64,000 bases of DNA from Prevotella sp. (GCA_017615355.1 JAGAAJ010000130.1:1-64000), one strand, 5' to 3'; positions 36,497 to 45,208 are shown, counted from the first letter of the stretch. Made by a program: numbers and translations. The notes: a model not told the origin generated them from the sequence alone.

Positions 36497-37210
36497 ATGT
36501 TCAAAGACCTTTCCAAGCGCATTTTCGCCGTTGCCCTGGTGGTGATGGCCAGTGTCTCTGTCAGCGCACAGAGGACGATGTCCGTGAACCAGTATCGCCG
36601 TGCCAACTACGACAAGCAGGTAAAGTACAACCCCTATAGCGTCAACCACAGGTCACAGGAGACGAAGGGCTATGGCATCTTCTTTGCCGAGTACAATCCG
36701 CACTCCTGGTGCTATGAAGATGAGTACTCATCGGAGACCACCAATGGCTATCACGGAATCTCCGTCGGCTTCACCTATTTCGTGCCTTTCGGCTCGCCGC
36801 TGGGACTTGATGCAGGTGCAAAGCTCCAGTACCTGTTCCGCAGGGAAACGGAGCAGGGCGTGAAGGAGACCTTCGAGATGCTGGCTGCCACAGTGCCCGT
36901 CAGCCTGGCCTACGACTGGACTATTTCCGATAGCTTCGTCCTCCATCCCTATGCCGGCCTCTATGGACGCTATGGCATCTCTGCCAAGACACAGACCGAG
37001 GCTGCCGAGCGCCGCTACACAGAGGACTGGATGAAGAGCGATCACCCCATGGGTGGCATGAAACGCTTCATGGGCGGTTGGCAGGTAGGTGCCAACTGTC
37101 GTGTCAGCGAGGTGTTCAGTTTTGGTGCCTCCTATTGGATGGACTTCGGCAAGGTGACCGACTACAACAAGATCCGAGGCTTCAACATCATGCTAGGCGC
37201 TACATTCTAA
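36497..37210 (+). CDS. Putative outer-membrane beta-barrel protein
   Basis: A 237-residue exported protein that I cannot name. Signal peptide MFKDLSKRIFAVALVVMASVSVSAQ; the mature part alternates short hydrophobic and aromatic strands (GIFFAEYNPHSW, GISVGFTYFVPFG, LDAGAKLQYLF, VPVSLAYDW, VLHPYAGLYGRYG, WQVGANCRVSEVF) and ends FNIMLGATF, a C-terminal phenylalanine typical of outer-membrane barrels. A small porin-like or structural barrel is likely. Confidence 0.7.
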   Translation: MFKDLSKRIFAVALVVMASVSVSAQRTMSVNQYRRANYDKQVKYNPYSVNHRSQETKGYGIFFAEYNPHSWCYEDEYSSETTNGYHGISVGFTYFVPFGSPLGLDAGAKLQYLFRRETEQGVKETFEMLAATVPVSLAYDWTISDSFVLHPYAGLYGRYGISAKTQTEAAERRYTEDWMKSDHPMGGMKRFMGGWQVGANCRVSEVFSFGASYWMDFGKVTDYNKIRGFNIMLGATF

Positions 37211-37306
37211 ACACACTTCATTACCGCAGCACCGACTTCGCGCACTTCGGCCAGTGTTGGTTTCTTTATGAAATCTCATTGAAACTTTGAGAAAAATACT
37301 AAAAAA

Positions 37307-37338
37307 TTTGTACGATACAATAATATGTTGTATCTTTG
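37307..37338 (+). promoter_or_regulatory. Bacteroidota promoter for the first C-tail/mini-protein module
   Basis: TTTG at 37307-37310, 20-bp spacer, TATCTTTG at 37331-37338; leader of about 60 bases to the ATG at 37407. Confidence 0.85.
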
Positions 37339-37406
37339 TGGCCGTTTTATGACACAAAGAAATCTTTTTAATCTAATTAACTAATAATTTTTTAACCACT
37401 AAAAAC

Positions 37407-38939
37407 ATGAGAAAATTTACAAAATTGATGCTCACACTGGCGCTACTAGTGCTTGCTGGAGGAGCTAAAGCTGACACCGAAAGAGTGAATTTGACATTCG
37501 GAACAGATTGGTATTGTACTGCCAGTTGGAATGCGGAAACTAGAATCTTTTCCTGGGGCTCAGGTGGTACAGGTAATCCCGATTGGATTTTTATAAATGT
37601 TACGAATCTTTCTGGTGATGTTTCTAAATACACGAAGTTATATTTTAAGCTGGAAAATTTTACAAATTCGGCAGATAATAAACTAACTCTGTATTTTAAA
37701 GAGAATAAAGGCAATACACAGTCGATGGATTATGTAGCAAAGGTTGAAATCACTCCCGATGCAAATGGCGAATTTGAGTTTGACCTGACAACATTTGACT
37801 GGAAAAATAATGCAAATCCATCTGAGACAATTGACAAAACTAAAATTTATGATGTTACTCTCTATGGTGGAGCAAGATCTGGTGATGGAGATGGTTCTGT
37901 TAAAATTACTGAGGCCTATGTTGAGCGCCCCAAGGTAACATGGAATGCCAGCAAGAATCACATGTTACTGGCTACTAATGGTGAGGCAAAGTCAAATCCT
38001 TGGGATTACCAAGTCAACTATACATTGCCCACTCCTTTGGTAAAAGATAAGACTTATGTCATTGAATATGCTATCAATGCTGTTAATGGTGGTGAGACTC
38101 GTGTTGTGCCTAATGGTGATGGTGCACAGTATCTTGATACTAAGGGCTTATGGACTAATGAATTCACAAGATATAAGGTTGAGTTCACAGCTAATGGTAA
38201 TCATACCAAACTTGAAATTGACTTGGGTGCCTGTGGTGGCGAGGTGTACTTCGATAATGTTTCTTTGGTAGAGAAAGGGCAAACCACGAATCTGATTGCC
38301 AATGGTGACTTTGAAACAGAGGGAACTGCAGGTTGGTCAGCTGTTAGCAATACAATTGCACAGGTTGAAAAAGAACTTGGCGAAATTCAGGAACCAGGCA
38401 TTCTCGTTAGCGTTGGCGAAGCTGGCTGGAGGACTTTCCGTACTGGCTCAAACGTACAGGTTTCAGATCCCAATGTCAAGGCTTATGCTGCGAAATACAT
38501 GGCTGAGGGTAATTATGTACAATTGACTCCGGTTACAGAATTTGGTGCTTGGCAGTCTGTTCTTATTGAGGCTCCGCAGGGTAATTATTTATTGAAGTCT
38601 CCTGCAAGCGTTACAGGTATCGATGATGCAATTAATGATCTGAAGGCCAATGGACCCACTCCACTTCCTGGCGACGGAACCCTTTATGGTTTGGCTAAGA
38701 TAAACGGTGTGGTTGGCTTCTATAAGATTGCTAGCACATCAGAAGTTCCTGCATGGGCTATTTACCTCCAGATTCCAGCTGGCGGCCGTGAGTTTATTGG
38801 CTTCGGTGATGAGACAACTGGCATCAGCACCGTGAAGGCTGTGGAGGAAGACCATGTGGTCTACACCCTTGGCGGTCAGCGTGTGGTAAATGCCAAGAAG
38901 GGCATCTTCATCGTGAACGGCAAAAAGGTTATTAAGTAA
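37407..38939 (+). CDS. Secreted protein with carbohydrate-binding-like domain and C-terminal sorting-type tail
   Basis: A 510-residue secreted protein. Signal peptide MRKFTKLMLTLALLVLAGGAKA. Two beta-rich regions follow; residues about 195-300 (TYVIEYAINAVNGGE, YKVEFTANGNHTKLEIDLGACGGEVYFDNVSLVEKG, NLIANGDFET) resemble a CBM4/9-like jelly-roll. A segment near 325-450 (PGILVSVGEAGWRTFRT, ASVTGIDDA) is a recurring C-terminal unit of such proteins. The end, YTLGGQRVVNAKKGIFIVNGKK, is a tail like that of three other proteins in the window and suggests type IX-type export or anchoring. The region is more AT-rich than its neighbours. A mini-protein gene follows after 44 bp. Confidence 0.75.
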   Translation: MRKFTKLMLTLALLVLAGGAKADTERVNLTFGTDWYCTASWNAETRIFSWGSGGTGNPDWIFINVTNLSGDVSKYTKLYFKLENFTNSADNKLTLYFKENKGNTQSMDYVAKVEITPDANGEFEFDLTTFDWKNNANPSETIDKTKIYDVTLYGGARSGDGDGSVKITEAYVERPKVTWNASKNHMLLATNGEAKSNPWDYQVNYTLPTPLVKDKTYVIEYAINAVNGGETRVVPNGDGAQYLDTKGLWTNEFTRYKVEFTANGNHTKLEIDLGACGGEVYFDNVSLVEKGQTTNLIANGDFETEGTAGWSAVSNTIAQVEKELGEIQEPGILVSVGEAGWRTFRTGSNVQVSDPNVKAYAAKYMAEGNYVQLTPVTEFGAWQSVLIEAPQGNYLLKSPASVTGIDDAINDLKANGPTPLPGDGTLYGLAKINGVVGFYKIASTSEVPAWAIYLQIPAGGREFIGFGDETTGISTVKAVEEDHVVYTLGGQRVVNAKKGIFIVNGKKVIK

Positions 38940-38983
38940 AGTTAACAGGTAAAGTAGTTAAATGGTTTAATTGAAGAACGATT

Positions 38984-39145
38984 ATGAAAAAGACATATAT
39001 AAATCCTGCTATCGAGGTAATCCTTGTGAAGTCTCCTGATTTGATGGTGACATCAGTCGGTGTATATGATACCGAGATTGAGGCAAAAGACATGCTGAGT
39101 CGTGACGTAGTGGACTTCGGTGACGACAGCTTCTTCGACGAATAG
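38984..39145 (+). CDS. Conserved mini-protein, copy 1 (53 aa)
   Basis: A 53-residue protein, MKKTYINPAIEVILVKSPD..., with no signal peptide or membrane helix. It shares a pattern with the mini-protein at 41675: MKKxYIxPxxxVxxVK, then MxxSxG, a variable middle, and an LSR...FFDD/E acidic-aromatic end. Both lie about 45 bp after a secreted C-tail protein and just before a strong hairpin. I recall small proteins of this look in other Bacteroidales but know no function. It could be a peptide precursor, a regulator of the upstream protein or a secretion accessory. Confidence 0.75.
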   Translation: MKKTYINPAIEVILVKSPDLMVTSVGVYDTEIEAKDMLSRDVVDFGDDSFFDE

Positions 39146-39177
39146 TGCCTCTAATCGAGAAGTATAGTATTGCAGAA

Positions 39178-39209
39178 GCGCCCCAGGGAGAAATCCTTGG
39201 GGCGCTTTG
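39178..39209 (+). terminator. Hairpin after mini-protein 1
   Basis: GCGCCCCAGGGA, loop GAAA, TCCTTGGGGCGC (12-bp stem with one G-T), followed by a short T run. It closes the first module. Confidence 0.8.
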
Positions 39210-39323
39210 TGTGTATGGGGCTGGGGCGGAAGTTGCAGTCGTATTTGTTGCCTGATATTCGCAGGCTAAGTTAACTATCTATAAATTTTTAAGAAAAAAT
39301 GTTATTTTCCCACAATTATTTTT

Positions 39324-39331
39324 TATATTTG
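39324..39331 (+). promoter_or_regulatory. -7 box for the second C-tail/mini-protein module
   Basis: TATATTTG with a weak TGTT at the -33 position (39300-39303). A leader of about 110 bases precedes the ATG at 39448; I see no recognised riboswitch in it. Confidence 0.6.
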
Positions 39332-39447
39332 TAGCCGATTTGTGAGGTCGCTCCTCATTTGTCATCCGTGCCATCATAAGCGACACGACATTCTGATGCT
39401 GACTACGACAAAACAATATATTTATTTACTAACAAATCTAATAAACA

Positions 39448-41628
39448 ATGAGAAAGAAAATCTTTACTTTATTGACGCTCATGCTCATGTCGATAGGCAG
39501 TGCGTGGGCAGACGGAATCACTTATAAAAGTGATTTTGCTGACAACACAGCGATTTGGCTAACTCAAGGTTATGTTGATGAAGTCGCAAGTTCAGGGAGC
39601 TATTGGATCGCAAAAGGAGGAAAGCTGACTTCAGTGAAGAATCTAAAAGGAAAAAAGTTTATTGATCCTACCACCAACGAAGTCGCAGCTGATGCCCAAT
39701 ATTCTTCTGATACCAACTTTTATGTAGAAAAAGCTTACAATAGCGACAATTCTAAAGATCAAAGTTTATATATTTATGTGACAGGAGTTGCAAAAATGTA
39801 TTTTTATGCATGGGATAATGGCTCACTTGATGGGCGTACCATGAATATTTCGGTAAATGGTGAGGATGCTGGTGTAATTACATTTTCTAATGGAAGTCAA
39901 AATGCTCAATATACATCTGTATTGTTAGATAGAACCGTGAACAATACCATTAGGATTAATGGCTCAAATGAAGTGTTATTAGTAGCTATTAAGCCGGTGC
40001 TTAATATTACAGCAACTGCATTTGAAGGAGTAAAAGAAGGAAATACAAAATTGACGCTAACAACAGACTATACTATTGATGATGCCACAAAGACTATTAC
40101 TTTGACTGAAGCCCATAAGGTAGCTTCTCCCCCCACGAATATAAAGTTGATTAAGCGTATGACTTTTTCTGATTCATCGACTTCCGACGAAGATGTCAGT
40201 GTTACCTTCGGAGCGACAGCAACAGCAGGTTATTTTACTTCTAGCTCAACGATAGCTATTGGATCCGATAATTATACAGTTAAGGTCCCATATGATGTTA
40301 CTCCTACCTTGTCACTTGACGAAACTTCAGGATCCATAATATTGAAATCATACGAGCCAATCACCTCAAAAGTTGTAAAACTGTCAGGTGGTAATCTGAC
40401 TGATGGCACTTATGACGCACCAACGGCAGTGGGTATTACTGTGACTCCTTCAACATTTACCGTTTCTGGAGGCACATTAATTGATGAGGAGTTTACTATT
40501 ACACCTTCGGCTTCAGCTTCGGCTAGTACGGTACTTACTTTCACTGTTGGAACAGCGTCGGTAGACTATACGCTAGGCTTCTCTCAACCTGCTCAAGGAT
40601 CAGCTACAGAAGTTATGTCGGTTTCTACTGCTACAACATGGGATTGGACGAAAGCTGGGAATGAGGTAACTGAGGTTAAACTTACAGATTCAACAAATCC
40701 AACAAGAGAAACAGAATTTATCCTCTCTAATCTTCCTGAAATCAATAATGACGCCAATTTTAATTCGGCAGCATTAAAAGTAAAAGTAGAGTATCCTGTT
40801 CGCGATGGTAAATACATGCAGGGTGGATATGTAACTCTTAAAACGACAGTATCTGGAACTATTGCAGTGACCTTCACAAATACAGGTAGTAGCAACAATG
40901 ATCGTTGCCTTACTGTTGATGGAGCGTTATATCCAGACGTGGTCTCTGGTAAGAGTAATAGTAATGGCCAGGTCACAAAAACAGTATTTGTGAATGCAGG
41001 TACCCATGTCCTAAGTGGAGCACAAATTAGTGATGAGGCCCCTAATTATCTGCGTTTCTATAAGATTATTTTCAATCCTTGTGAGATCGCAGACATCACT
41101 GATGCAGGCTGGGCAACACTCTATACGGGTAGTGCTCTTGACTTCTCAGGTGTTTCAGGGCTGACTGCCTATACTGCAACATGCTCAGAAAACACTGTGA
41201 CACTGACACCGGTCAATGATGTCCCTGCCAATACGGGCGTGGTGCTGAGGGGCGATGCAGGTTCATACACGATTCCCGTGGCTACCAGCTCTACTACTGA
41301 CAAGGGTGACCTCATCGGTTCGACAACTGAGGCAACGGCATACAATGCATACAACGGCTTTACACTATATATGCTGAATAAGGTGGGCGATAAGGCTCAG
41401 TTTGTACCCGTTACAGAAGGATCAATAGCTGCAGGCAAGGCATTCCTGAAGGTTTCTGCTAACTCTGCTCGAGAGTTGTCAGTTGTGGTTAATGGCGAGA
41501 CGACGGGAATCGCTGAAGCGAACGAAAACCAAAACGAAAACCGTTATTATGACCTGAGCGGTCGCCGCGTGGTTCAGCCCACTAAGGGACTGTATATTGT
41601 GAATGGACGTAAGTTCGTCGTCAAATAA
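39448..41628 (+). CDS. Large secreted protein with C-terminal sorting-type tail
   Basis: A 726-residue secreted protein. Signal peptide MRKKIFTLLTLMLMSIGSAWA. The rest is Ser/Thr-rich beta structure. Residues about 280-380 (TPTLSLDETSGSIILKS, TVSGGTLIDEEFTI) look like Ig-like/BACON-type repeats. Residues about 550-690 (ITDAGWATLYTGSALDFSGVSGL..., VPANTGVVLRGDAG) form a recurrent unit of Prevotella-type surface proteins. An Asn-Glu/Gln hexamer-encoded linker (41517-41541) precedes the tail YYDLSGRRVVQPTKGLYIVNG. No enzymatic motif is seen. A mini-protein follows after 46 bp. Confidence 0.75.
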   Translation: MRKKIFTLLTLMLMSIGSAWADGITYKSDFADNTAIWLTQGYVDEVASSGSYWIAKGGKLTSVKNLKGKKFIDPTTNEVAADAQYSSDTNFYVEKAYNSDNSKDQSLYIYVTGVAKMYFYAWDNGSLDGRTMNISVNGEDAGVITFSNGSQNAQYTSVLLDRTVNNTIRINGSNEVLLVAIKPVLNITATAFEGVKEGNTKLTLTTDYTIDDATKTITLTEAHKVASPPTNIKLIKRMTFSDSSTSDEDVSVTFGATATAGYFTSSSTIAIGSDNYTVKVPYDVTPTLSLDETSGSIILKSYEPITSKVVKLSGGNLTDGTYDAPTAVGITVTPSTFTVSGGTLIDEEFTITPSASASASTVLTFTVGTASVDYTLGFSQPAQGSATEVMSVSTATTWDWTKAGNEVTEVKLTDSTNPTRETEFILSNLPEINNDANFNSAALKVKVEYPVRDGKYMQGGYVTLKTTVSGTIAVTFTNTGSSNNDRCLTVDGALYPDVVSGKSNSNGQVTKTVFVNAGTHVLSGAQISDEAPNYLRFYKIIFNPCEIADITDAGWATLYTGSALDFSGVSGLTAYTATCSENTVTLTPVNDVPANTGVVLRGDAGSYTIPVATSSTTDKGDLIGSTTEATAYNAYNGFTLYMLNKVGDKAQFVPVTEGSIAAGKAFLKVSANSARELSVVVNGETTGIAEANENQNENRYYDLSGRRVVQPTKGLYIVNGRKFVVK

Positions 41629-41674
41629 TAACTACTGAAATTCTTGCTAATTACTTTCAAAACTATAATAAGAC

Positions 41675-41833
41675 ATGAAAAAGAAATATATAGAACCAGT
41701 AACAGCCGTTTATGAGGTAAAAACCGCTGGCATGATTGCAGTATCCGGCTTCGAAGAGTCCTTGGGAAACACTGGAGGAAGTGGTAGTGGCGCTCTCTCG
41801 CGTGAATCCTTCTTCGACGATGATGAGTTATAG
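41675..41833 (+). CDS. Conserved mini-protein, copy 2 (52 aa)
   Basis: A 52-residue protein, MKKKYIEPVTAVYEVKTAGM..., with a Gly/Ser-rich middle and the end LSRESFFDDDEL. It pairs with the copy at 38984 in N-terminal pattern, length, acidic-aromatic end, distance from a secreted C-tail gene and a following hairpin. No export signal. Function unknown; conservation of both ends with a variable middle is what a leader-plus-core peptide precursor would show, but no modifying enzyme is encoded nearby. Confidence 0.75.
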   Translation: MKKKYIEPVTAVYEVKTAGMIAVSGFEESLGNTGGSGSGALSRESFFDDDEL

Positions 41834-41856
41834 AATAGTAACAATGTCTATAAGTG

Positions 41857-41885
41857 GCGCCACAGGGGAAGTTCTTCTGTGGCGC
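41857..41885 (+). terminator. Hairpin after mini-protein 2
   Basis: GCGCCACAG, an 11-base loop, CTGTGGCGC (9-bp perfect stem), followed by TTCTC. It occupies the same place in the module as the hairpin at 39178-39209, though its T-run is poor. Confidence 0.65.
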
Positions 41886-41953
41886 TTCTCTGATATATAG
41901 TTGCGTCCAAAAATAAGTTTTTGCATAGAGCCAAAAGATTTTCTGGTTCATTC

Positions 41954-41984
41954 TTTGTGTTTAGCTAAAGAATGATTATTTTTG
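41954..41984 (+). promoter_or_regulatory. Bacteroidota promoter
   Basis: TTTG at 41954-41957, 19-bp spacer, TATTTTTG at 41977-41984; leader of about 50 bases to the ATG at 42040. Confidence 0.75.
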
Positions 41985-42039
41985 CAGAGTAATGATGTGA
42001 TAAGTAAAGACCGTTGTACAACAAATCAAAAAGACGATT

Positions 42040-42993
42040 ATGAAGAAAAGGAGGAACAATAGGCGGAATATGCCGATAGCCACGCTCATCAAGAACTATG
42101 TCGACAAGAAGAGTGGCAAGGTGTCGGACTCAAGAGATGAGATAAAGTGGCGCTTCAGGGCGCAGGACTGGACGGTTCAGAAGAAGATAATGGCCGCCTT
42201 CCTGGAAGGAGGGAAGACGGACAGGCACTGGGCCTATTCCGAGCTGCTCGACCTGTGGGACAGCTCGTTTGAGGCAAAGATAAGGGAGCTGTGGGAGCAG
42301 TACCACGAGGAGCGATGCAAGTGGGTGGTTATCAGACACCTCCCCTTGGACTATGTCAGGCAGAATATGCAGGAGTTTACTGACGAGCGCGACTACTACT
42401 TCGTCAGTATCCGTTTGGCAAAGGACAAAGACTACGTGATTGACCGTGAACAACTGTCGGATACCGACTACCTCTCCGTGCTCTATCACTCGGGTAGGGG
42501 AGTGGACGAGCAGGAAGGCCTCGACATTTTATATAATATTGTACGCGACTATTGCGTCGAGGGCATCGATAGATATGACGTGAATACAAGATGGGTTGTT
42601 CTGATGGACGAACTCGCAGGTCCCGTGCATCTGCGGGATGCGAGGTTGGCCATTTACTATTTGGAGATGGCCGACTGCAGCAAGCCAGTCTTGGCGTTTG
42701 AGGAGTGGAGCAACAAGGTGATAAAGGCGATGAATGACAGCGAAGAAATGAAAAGCCTGACTCCCCAACCTTTATTAGACAATGGCTATGATAGCCGTAA
42801 GCTGGGCATCCTTCGCAAATACGCCTATCTGGCTTTGGACGATAAATATAAGAGTCCTACAGACCCCTCGCCCGATGAGATGTTGAAACCTGTGGAGCGC
42901 TGCTTCTACATTGACGACGATGACATGTATCAACAAAGAGAATCTCTCCTTGATTCATCGTCTTACAATCCAGGCGAGGATATACCCTTCTGA
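42040..42993 (+). CDS. Unrecognised 317-residue cytoplasmic protein
   Basis: I do not recognise this protein. It has a very basic start (MKKRRNNRRNMPIATLIKNYV), no signal peptide or membrane helix, and a charged, helix-rich body with many Trp and Tyr (KWRFRAQDWTVQKKIMAAFLEGG, WAYSELLDLWDSSFEAKIRELWEQY). The N-terminal half with its LLDLWD and WEQYHEERC helices suggests a helical-repeat fold. The acidic C-terminus has IDDDDMYQQRESLLDSSSYNPGED. It converges on the membrane kinase gene with only 15 bp between stops. Whether it is a substrate or partner of that kinase cannot be told from sequence. Confidence 0.75.
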   Translation: MKKRRNNRRNMPIATLIKNYVDKKSGKVSDSRDEIKWRFRAQDWTVQKKIMAAFLEGGKTDRHWAYSELLDLWDSSFEAKIRELWEQYHEERCKWVVIRHLPLDYVRQNMQEFTDERDYYFVSIRLAKDKDYVIDREQLSDTDYLSVLYHSGRGVDEQEGLDILYNIVRDYCVEGIDRYDVNTRWVVLMDELAGPVHLRDARLAIYYLEMADCSKPVLAFEEWSNKVIKAMNDSEEMKSLTPQPLLDNGYDSRKLGILRKYAYLALDDKYKSPTDPSPDEMLKPVERCFYIDDDDMYQQRESLLDSSSYNPGEDIPF

Positions 42994-43008
42994 CGGGTGA
43001 CCGACTAC

Positions 43009-44607
43009 TCAATAATAACCTAGGCTGTCTACATAAGCGCTGTCGTTATAGGAGCCGTAGGGTTCTTCTTCATAGTCTTCTTCTTCGGCTTCGGCTTCTT
43101 CCACAGGTTCAGCTTCGGCCTTTTTGAAATAGCTTGAAGCATATTCTTCGTAGACGGATCTTTCGGCGCCTCTGAATAGAACAATCGCATTGTTGGTGTT
43201 GTCATCTCGTCCCACATAAGTATAGAGCATCTTTGCCTTCCCGTCCTTGTCGTCTGCAATATAGAAACGTTCATCTTTCTGACTGTCTACGTCATCTGCG
43301 TATATCATCCTTGAGGGTATTTTTTCGAGAATGTCCAGCACTTCATCGCGTGTGGTGCTGCCTTCACAGAGAAGCACTCTTGCCTCGCCCATTTGTTCGT
43401 CGGAATTATCCGTGTAGTCATCGTGATAGCCTTCCTGGCTGTCAAAGAGTACTGCGATGTCTGCTACGGCTTTATCCAGATATTCCACATCCTTCTTGCT
43501 GTTGAGCAAGATAAGGGCAATGACGATGACGGGGATGAGGCAGATGAGCACCCATAGCCAGGTTCGACGCTTCTTCTTTTCAGGGGAAGCCATCTTAGTA
43601 GAGCTCGACTCAGACTCTTCGGCCAGTTTTGTGGCAACGGTCTCGTTCCCGTTCCCGTTTTGGTTTTCGTTTTCGTTCCCTTTTTGGTTTTCGTTTTCGT
43701 AGCGAAGCGTTTCGTTTTCGTTTTGGTTTTGGTTTTCGTTTTTCATCGCATCCATCATCTCCTCCATCGACTGGTAGCGCTGCTTGCGGCTGCTCTGCAT
43801 GGCTCGGCTGATCACCTGCCAGGCACAGTCGCTGATGTGGGTGGGGCGTTGCAGGGGCTCGTCGGCCAGGTCGGTGGCTTCTGTCGGAGCCTTGCCCGTG
43901 AGCAGGAAATATAGGGTGGCGCCAAGGCTATAGATGTCAGTAGTGGGCGAGAAAGCCTGCACGCCGCCCTCGCGGTACTGTTCCAACGGTGCGAAGCCCT
44001 TGCTGTAGCCTACGGGCGTGGTGGTGGTCTGATGGCCTTTCTGGTCGTAGTGTTTCGACACGCCGAAGTCTATCAGCACGACGTCATCGTGTCCCTGCTC
44101 GTCCTTTCTCAGCAGGATGTTGGCGGGCTTCACGTCGAGGTGCATCGTCTGCCGCTGGTGCAGGCTGCTGAGGGCCTGCGCCGTCTGCATCGTCAGCTCA
44201 AAGGCTCTGGCCTCAGGCAGCGGTCCGCCAGTCTTCACCAGCGCGTCGAGCGATCCTCCCTCGACGAACTCCATCACGTAGTAGGCCGTCTCGTTCTCCT
44301 CAAAGATGTCGTAGATACGCACGATGTGAGGTGCGCGGTCGAGCGAGGCAATCATGCGTGCCTCCTTGATAAACTTCTCGCGGTAGAGGCTCACCGTCTC
44401 GCGCTGGCTCTCCGTACCCACCGTCACGTGGTGTGTGTCTCCGTCACGTTCGCAGTAGTCCTTCATGAAGAACTCCTTGATGGCCACGCGGCGCTCCAGG
44501 CCCTCCTGTATTCCCTCGTAGGTAATGCCGAAGCCACCCTGTCCCAGCGTGCGCTTCACCCTGTATTTGCCGCCTTGCAGCAGGCTGTCTTTTTGTAATG
44601 TTTGCAT
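43009..44607 (-). CDS. Membrane-anchored Ser/Thr protein kinase
   Basis: A 532-residue Hanks-type kinase. Kinase domain about 14-285: glycine loop LGQGGFGITY, Lys44 in VAIKEF, catalytic HLDVKPANIL with Asp158 (HLD in place of HRD, common in bacteria), DFG at 180-182, and TTDIYSLGATLYFLLTG. A linker (290-322) of Asn-Glu/Asn-Gln/Asn-Gly pairs is encoded by hexamer repeats. One transmembrane helix (350-368) leads to a C-terminal periplasmic region of about 160 residues ending in acidic low complexity (EPVEEAEAEEEDYEEEPYG). It probably senses an envelope signal; targets unknown. Confidence 0.92.
   Translation of the reverse strand: MQTLQKDSLLQGGKYRVKRTLGQGGFGITYEGIQEGLERRVAIKEFFMKDYCERDGDTHHVTVGTESQRETVSLYREKFIKEARMIASLDRAPHIVRIYDIFEENETAYYVMEFVEGGSLDALVKTGGPLPEARAFELTMQTAQALSSLHQRQTMHLDVKPANILLRKDEQGHDDVVLIDFGVSKHYDQKGHQTTTTPVGYSKGFAPLEQYREGGVQAFSPTTDIYSLGATLYFLLTGKAPTEATDLADEPLQRPTHISDCAWQVISRAMQSSRKQRYQSMEEMMDAMKNENQNQNENETLRYENENQKGNENENQNGNGNETVATKLAEESESSSTKMASPEKKKRRTWLWVLICLIPVIVIALILLNSKKDVEYLDKAVADIAVLFDSQEGYHDDYTDNSDEQMGEARVLLCEGSTTRDEVLDILEKIPSRMIYADDVDSQKDERFYIADDKDGKAKMLYTYVGRDDNTNNAIVLFRGAERSVYEEYASSYFKKAEAEPVEEAEAEEEDYEEEPYGSYNDSAYVDSLGYY
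43620..43745. repeat. Hexanucleotide repeats encoding the kinase linker
   Basis: Runs of gttttc, gttccc and ggtttt units on the plus strand read on the coding strand as Asn-Glu, Asn-Gln and Asn-Gly pairs between the kinase domain and the membrane helix. The unit keeps the frame, so copy number would change only linker length. Same class as bases 1-110. Confidence 0.85.
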
Positions 44608-44627
44608 AGGTTTCTGATTGTTTGCTG

Positions 44628-44659
44628 CAAAAATACAAAAAACACTTTAAACCGCCAAA
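44628..44659 (-). promoter_or_regulatory. Bacteroidota promoter for the kinase gene
   Basis: Minus strand: TTTG at 44659-44656, 20-bp spacer, TATTTTTG at 44635-44628. Leader of about 15-20 bases to the ATG at 44607. Confidence 0.85.
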
Positions 44660-44705
44660 ATATCCAGCCGATTTCTTGTTGTTATTACGTTTATATAAGT
44701 GTTTC

Positions 44706-44798
44706 TTACATCTCCACCAGCCAATAGCCGTTTCCCTTAGTCTTGTGCTCAGACTTCAGGTTGAACGGACGGCCGCTGAGGGTGCTTTTGTTGGACAT
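44706..44798 (-). pseudogene. Possible 30-residue ORF or gene remnant
   Basis: A short minus-strand frame (ATG at 44798, stop at 44706) whose peptide looks like real coding sequence, with SGRPFNLKSEHKTKG followed by a Trp-containing end. It is not part of the kinase gene and has no visible promoter. It may be a small gene or the end of a decayed one. Confidence 0.35.
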
Positions 44799-45005
44799 TT
44801 GCAAATTTCTCATCAAGAAATTTCAAATTCTATCTACATCCTGCACTTTTTCTTGTATCTTTTTTGTTTTCAATGGTTTATATAGTGTATGCTACCTACA
44901 CTTTTTTCTTCATACATACACTTTTTTCCGAATATTGGACGTTGTAATGAACAAATATTAAGTTATTATGCTTATTATCAATATGTTCCTAAAAGTTTCA
45001 AAGTA

Positions 45006-45066
45006 AGAAACAATCTGTTTCTAAGCAGGAAACACTTTGTTTCCAAGCGAGAAACAAAATGTTTCC
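45006..45066. repeat. Three palindromes phased at 22 bp
   Basis: AGAAACA-ATC-TGTTTCT at 45006-45022, GGAAACA-CTT-TGTTTCC at 45028-45044 and GAAACA-AAA-TGTTTC at 45051-45065, separated by AAGC spacers. The centres are 22 bp apart, two helical turns, so a dimeric protein could bind all three on one DNA face. A further related half-site (GGAACA) follows at about 45072. Confidence 0.85.
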
Positions 45067-45164
45067 GATGTGGAACATTTGCTGAAACAATTTCTCTTAC
45101 CTTCCTTTCTTGCCCTCAGAATCAGATCTCAAACGGCACCTTCAGCCACATAATCATCGAAAAA

Positions 45165-45208
45165 GTGTAGGTAGGGTGTAGGTATAGTGTAGGTTGAGTG
45201 TAGGTATA
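45165..45208. repeat. Four 11-bp iteron-like direct repeats
   Basis: GTGTAGGTAGG, GTGTAGGTATA, GTGTAGGTTGA, GTGTAGGTATA, end to end without spacers. A further partial copy (GTGTAGGATG) lies near 45263-45272 and an inverted copy near 44890. An 11-bp period places each unit on the same helical face, as in replication iterons or cooperative operators. Confidence 0.9.

Noticed and set aside
37211..37300. Terminator after the 237-residue barrel gene
   Set aside because: Some inverted symmetry is visible but the stem is imperfect and there is no T run, so I did not list it.
43620..43914. Phe/Val/Arg-rich plus-strand frames across the hexamers
   Set aside because: They are readings of the repeat on the wrong strand; the kinase frame is continuous on the minus strand.
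44889..45170. 93-codon plus-strand frame across the palindromes
   Set aside because: Composition is non-coding, it starts in AT-rich spacer, and the palindrome periodicity explains the open frame.
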